This document shows positions 5,482 to 7,645 of a stretch of DNA of 7,645 bases, one piece after another. The notes beneath the pieces are model-generated. The model had not been told where the DNA came from. It did not search any database and saw only the letters and a program-made list of their open reading frames with translations. How positions within the stretch are numbered: position 1 is the first letter of the stretch; the number at the start of each line of letters is the position of its first letter. The stretch is from Actinomycetota bacterium (GTDB lineage Bacteria; Actinomycetota; Actinomycetes; Mycobacteriales; Micromonosporaceae): contig VAXX01000320.1 of the NCBI GenBank assembly GCA_005885115.1, forward strand, positions 1 to 7,645. Reading direction: 5' to 3'. Position numbers and translations under genes: made by a program.

Positions 5482-5620
5482 GGACTCTCCAGCAGTAGGC
5501 GGGATTGTGGGAGAGGTGAGTGGTGCCTGTTTATTAGGCAACCTTCCTTACTATTACCGCTACGCTGACAGCTTGATCCAGCCGGCGCGCAGTGTCAAGC
5601 GTCACTGCTCACGAACGTGA
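5482..5620 (-). promoter_or_regulatory. Promoter and control region of the GH8 gene
   Basis: An AT-richer pocket (about 5530-5580) in GC-rich DNA, upstream of the GH8 start. On the minus strand a perfect TTGACA (5598-5593) is followed after 17 nt by CAAGCT (5575-5570), a weak -10. Farther downstream, before the gene, lies the imperfect dyad at 5534-5550. Upstream of the -35 is a perfect 5-bp dyad, TCACG-AA-CGTGA (5609-5620). The arrangement suggests a regulated single-gene promoter; which elements are used is inferred. Confidence 0.55.
5534..5550. promoter_or_regulatory. Operator-like imperfect palindrome upstream of GH8
   Basis: TTAGGCAACCTTCCTTA (plus strand) is a 17-bp imperfect dyad with AGG and CCT blocks about the centre; five of eight position pairs are complementary. 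It starts 52 nt before the GH8 ATG, downstream of the candidate -10. It closely resembles, from memory, a TTAGGAAAGTTTCCTAA-type palindrome seen before many actinobacterial exported chitin- and glucan-active genes (3 differences when read on the minus strand). The bound regulator is unknown here. Confidence 0.5.
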
Positions 5621-5848
5621 ATGCGCGATGCCGCAATCGTTTGGGAGCCCGGCGGGCCGCTGGCTCGTCGCTGACTGGCTCGTCGGTGGTTGCGTCGGTC
5701 GGGGACGGATGACGATCGCGGGCATGGCGGCAGTTGGGGCTGCGGGCGGCCGCGCCTCGAAGGTGCCGGCGACAGCTACGACCACATCGGTGGTACCGGT
5801 CGACGACGACGCCAGCGCCGGGCCCGGACCCGCCTGGCGAGGACTTCG
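5621..5848. other. Noncoding stretch with a short direct repeat
   Basis: No frame here shows recognisable protein sequence, a good start or convincing family features. The only structure noted is an exact 11-bp direct repeat CTGGCTCGTCG at 5660-5670 and 5675-5685. The stretch joins the GH8 control region to the decayed nfo-like fragment and may contain its unrecognisable 5' remains. Confidence 0.5.
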
Positions 5849-6040
5849 CGCATCGGGTGCGGCGCCCATTCGGCGGCCAGCGTCGGCGCCGGCAGTCCCG
5901 GCCCGGCCGCCTTCGCCAAACTGCTCGCCCACCCCACGACCCAGGGGGTACCGGTGATCGTGGAGACCCCGAGCGAGGGCGTGTCGGGAGCCGGCCATGC
6001 GCGCGACATCACGAAGCTGCGCGACCTGGCCCCGGTGGCT
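5849..6040 (+). pseudogene. nfo-like: 3' remnant of an endonuclease IV (AP endonuclease) gene
   Basis: In one plus-strand frame about 64 residues match the end of an endonuclease IV TIM barrel: SVGAGSPGPAAFAKLLAHP (5879-5935), GVPVIVETPSEG (5945-5980) and GHARDITKLRDLAP (5993-6034). The family cuts DNA at abasic sites using three metal ions. The ETP glutamate (codon at 5963) is kept. The preceding Gly-x-x-x-Asp-x-His region that should hold two metal ligands reads CGAHSAASVGAG, with neither ligand in place. Nothing upstream in any frame is recognisable as the first 200 or so residues, no start is evident, and the frame runs past the normal end to a stop at 6125-6127 inside the opposite-strand gene. 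I take it as a degraded fragment. The match is by eye. Confidence 0.68.
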
Positions 6041-6282
6041 CAGGACCTACGCCGCCGGAGCGACAGGACGATCAGGGCGCCGGGCACCGGGAGGATCAGC
6101 AGGAACCCGAGGATCGCCAGCAGGTAGCCCTTGGGCTGCTCCTCGTTCTGCCCGTGGTCGAGCAGGAAGTTGCCGTCCTGGAACAGGTGCAGGCCCCAGT
6201 AGACGCTGAGCAGGGCGCACAGGACAGCCAGCACGATGCCGACCCCCCGGCCGCCGGTGGACTGGTTCCGGTTCTCGGTCAT
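6040..6282 (-). CDS. Small two-helix membrane protein (80 aa)
   Basis: 80 residues from ATG at 6282 with GGAG at 6291-6288, 5 nt away. A short polar N-terminus (MTENRNQSTGGRG) is followed by a hydrophobic helix (about 13-33, GVGIVLAVLCALLSVYWGLHL), a polar loop (DGNFLLDHGQNEEQPKG) and a second helix (52-75), then the basic tail RRRRS. By the positive-inside rule the tail should be cytoplasmic, so both ends face in. The start lies 17 nt after the stop of the larger membrane protein gene upstream, so they form an operon and may act together. I do not recognise the family. Confidence 0.8.
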   Translation of the reverse strand: MTENRNQSTGGRGVGIVLAVLCALLSVYWGLHLFQDGNFLLDHGQNEEQPKGYLLAILGFLLILPVPGALIVLSLRRRRS

Positions 6283-6299
6283 CGCATCTCCATGGTTGG

Positions 6300-7013
6300 T
6301 CAGCTCAGGCGCACGGCCCGGATCAGCATGAGCAGTCCGCTCAGGCCGACGGGCAGGCCGGCGAGGATTCCGATCATGAGCAGGTTGAACGCACCCGGGC
6401 TGATACCCGGGGTATCCGAGTGGCTGAGCGCGTAGAAAAGGCAGAAGCCGAAGGTGCCGAGCCCGGCGACGGCCTGCGTCGCCCAGAGCCAACGCGGGCC
6501 CGGCGCGTCCGGCAGGAACTGGCAGTTCGTCACCAGGGCCTCGCCCAGATTGGGGTACATCTCGGTCAGGCCGGTCACGCTGAACCGGCGTCCGTCGGTG
6601 AGCCGGATCCGCAGCACGTACTGGGCCCCGAGGTAGGTACGGATGGCGGTCTCGGGCAGGTAGATCTCCCGTACCCCGTCGATGTCCGACCAGCGCCACG
6701 CCTCCACCCGCCGAGCGGTTCCGTGCACCAGTCCCCGCTCGCGGACCTCGAAGTACTCGCCGCGCCCGTCCCGCAGCGCCCGGAAGAGGTACCAAGCGGC
6801 GATCATCAACGCGCATACCCCGATGCCGAGGACGGTCCCCCGAACCCGGCTATCCGACGGCGTGTACCGGACCGGGTGCGGGAGCACGTTGCCGCAGAAC
6901 AGGAATACGCTGCCCACCACCACGCCGAGCGCCACGATCACGAACCGGCGCTGCCGGTTGACGGTGTGGTGGCTCACCATCTGGCCCAGGTCCTCGGGTC
7001 TCCTCCGCTCCAT
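6300..7013 (-). CDS. Four-helix membrane protein with a PH-like soluble loop
   Basis: 237 residues from ATG at 7013 (AAAGG at 7027-7023, 9 nt away); a second in-frame ATG at 6980 is an alternative. Predicted helices lie at about 24-44, 60-78, 177-196 and 208-230. Between helices 2 and 3 is a soluble segment (about 84-165) with strands such as GEYFEVRERGLVHG, a WRWSDIDGV turn and YVLRIRLTDGRRFSVTG. This strand, Trp and acidic-turn pattern recalls the PH-like domains of bacterial membrane proteins of unknown function (DUF6585-like in my view, unchecked). No catalytic motif is visible. It leads an operon with the 80-aa protein and diverges from a SARP-type regulator gene, sharing a 101-bp promoter region that holds tandem heptamers. 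Control by that regulator is a hypothesis. Confidence 0.8.
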   Translation of the reverse strand: MERRRPEDLGQMVSHHTVNRQRRFVIVALGVVVGSVFLFCGNVLPHPVRYTPSDSRVRGTVLGIGVCALMIAAWYLFRALRDGRGEYFEVRERGLVHGTARRVEAWRWSDIDGVREIYLPETAIRTYLGAQYVLRIRLTDGRRFSVTGLTEMYPNLGEALVTNCQFLPDAPGPRWLWATQAVAGLGTFGFCLFYALSHSDTPGISPGAFNLLMIGILAGLPVGLSGLLMLIRAVRLS

Positions 7014-7037
7014 GGCTGATGACCTTTCGGGACGGCC

Positions 7038-7066
7038 GTCCAGCATGTGTCCAGCGGCGGCTGGAC
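7038..7066. promoter_or_regulatory. Three heptamers at 11-bp pitch in the SARP/membrane-operon divergent promoter region
   Basis: GTCCAGC at 7038-7044, GTCCAGC at 7049-7055 and the inverted copy GCTGGAC at 7060-7066 are each separated by 4 bp, giving an exact 11-bp pitch (one helical turn). The last two also form a perfect 7-bp dyad with a 4-nt loop. SARP regulators are known to bind heptamer direct repeats at 11-bp spacing, and a SARP gene starts 49 nt downstream. A weak -10 (TTGGAT, 7085-7090) follows on the plus strand. Binding is inferred. Confidence 0.6.
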
Positions 7067-7114
7067 GGGCCGGGCCGGGACGGGTTGGATTAGGCCGGCG
7101 GGTTGGGGGGTCGG

Positions 7115-7645
7115 ATGCGGTTTCGGGTACTGGGCCCGTTGGAGGCACTGGACGGGGCCGGGCGGCCGGTCCGGCTCGGCGCGCCAAAGCAGCGGGTACT
7201 GCTGGGGATGCTGCTGCTGCACGCGGACCGGCCGGTGCCCGTGGACCGCCTCGTCGACGCGCTCTGGCCGGACGGGCCGCCCCGGTCGGCCCGGCAGGTG
7301 CTGCGTACCTACGCCTCCGCGCTGCGCGCTGCGCTGTCCCTCGACGGGCTGACCGCTCAACCCGCCGGGTACCGGCTGGCCGTACCCCCGGACGAGCTGG
7401 ACCTGACGGTGTTTGAGCGGCTGGCCGGCGAGGGTGAGCGGGCGCTGTCCGGGGGCGACCTGTCGCTGGCGGCCGAACGCCTGCACGGCGCGCTGGCCCT
7501 GTGGCGCGGCCCGGTGCTGGCCGATCTCGCCCTGGCCACGGAGGTCCTACCCACTGTGGCGGGGCTGGACGAGCGGCGGCTGGCGGTCCAGGAGATCTGG
7601 CTGGAGACCCGGCTGGCACTGGGCCACCACGCGGCTCTGGTCGCC
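7115..7645 (+). CDS. SARP/AfsR-type transcriptional regulator, 3' end outside window
   Basis: 177 codons seen from ATG at 7115, open to the window edge. Residues 1-92 are an OmpR-type winged helix as used by SARPs: MRFRVLGPLEAL, GAPKQRVLLGMLLLHADRP, VDRLVDALWPDGPPRSARQ, LRTYASALRAAL, then GYRLAVPPDELDL. From about 93 on, FERLAGEGERALSGGD and the AERLHGALALWRGPVLADL segment begin the bacterial transcriptional activation domain (TPR-like) typical of the family. These proteins activate transcription, often of secondary-metabolite clusters, by binding heptamer repeats near promoters. Whether this is a short SARP or a large AfsR-like protein with NB-ARC and TPR parts cannot be told from here. A G-run (7105-7110), 4 nt before the ATG, can act as ribosome site. 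It diverges from the two-gene membrane operon. Confidence 0.93.
   Translation, partial: MRFRVLGPLEALDGAGRPVRLGAPKQRVLLGMLLLHADRPVPVDRLVDALWPDGPPRSARQVLRTYASALRAALSLDGLTAQPAGYRLAVPPDELDLTVFERLAGEGERALSGGDLSLAAERLHGALALWRGPVLADLALATEVLPTVAGLDERRLAVQEIWLETRLALGHHAALVA

Noticed and set aside
5482..5541. TTG start adding 20 residues to the GH8 protein
   Set aside because: It would start inside the operator-like dyad and place a polar extension before a normal signal peptide; ATG 5481 has its own ribosome site.
3622..5568. 648-codon open plus-strand frame opposite GH8
   Set aside because: Arg/Val/Gly-rich shadow without motifs; the opposite strand has a full GH8 protein with signal peptide and linker.
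5642..5655. TGGGAGC resembling half of a CebR-type cellulose operator
   Set aside because: Only one half matches; the second half (CCGGCG) does not give the palindrome TGGGAGCGCTCCCA.
5609..5998. Minus-strand open frame of 129 codons
   Set aside because: No ribosome site, no family features, low-complexity Ala/Pro/Arg content, and it lies over the nfo-like remnant.
5734..6435. Plus-strand open frame across the membrane operon
   Set aside because: Arg/Pro-rich shadow; the two minus-strand membrane proteins explain the coding signal.

Overview
The window is high-GC DNA with strong G/C third-position bias, GTG starts, leaderless-type promoters, a SARP/AfsR-type regulator and several exported CAZymes. 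This points to a filamentous actinobacterium, plausibly Micromonosporaceae or a relative. The lineage is an inference from gene style, not a database match.

Layout, left to right. (1) 1-1260, minus: a Tat-exported GH28 pectinase-type hydrolase whose 3' end lies outside the window, with a 200-bp upstream region. (2) 1463-2555, minus: a two-gene unit of a small disordered basic protein (67 aa) followed by a stomatin/SPFH membrane protein. (3) 2556-2645: a divergent control region with leaderless-type -10 boxes facing each way and nested inverted repeats between them. (4) 2646-2965, plus: an RpiB/LacAB-type sugar-phosphate isomerase broken by an internal, frame-changing deletion. It ends stop-to-stop, sharing CTAG, with (5) 2962-3714, minus: a secreted lipoprotein. 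(6) 3741-3776: a perfect 15-bp terminator hairpin. (7) 3790-5481, minus: a secreted modular GH8 glycanase with a Pro/Thr linker and a C-terminal beta-sandwich domain, preceded by an AT-rich control region with an operator-like dyad. (8) 5621-6039: no intact gene; it holds a decayed 3' fragment of an endonuclease IV (nfo-like) gene. (9) 6040-7013, minus: an operon of two membrane proteins. (10) 7014-7114: a divergent promoter region with three heptamers at 11-bp pitch. (11) 7115-7645, plus: the N-terminal 177 codons of a SARP/BTAD regulator, cut by the window edge.

Functionally the region carries two extracellular polysaccharide hydrolases (GH28 and GH8), each apparently with its own control region, among envelope proteins (SPFH, lipoprotein, two membrane proteins). 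Two genes appear to be decaying (rpiB-like and nfo-like), which suggests an accessory or rearranging stretch. I see no convincing complete new system. The best leads are the heptamer array next to the SARP gene, the operator-like dyad upstream of GH8, the altered catalytic motifs of the GH28 enzyme, and the nested dyads between the two leaderless promoters. No tRNA, rRNA, CRISPR array, insertion sequence or integrase was seen.
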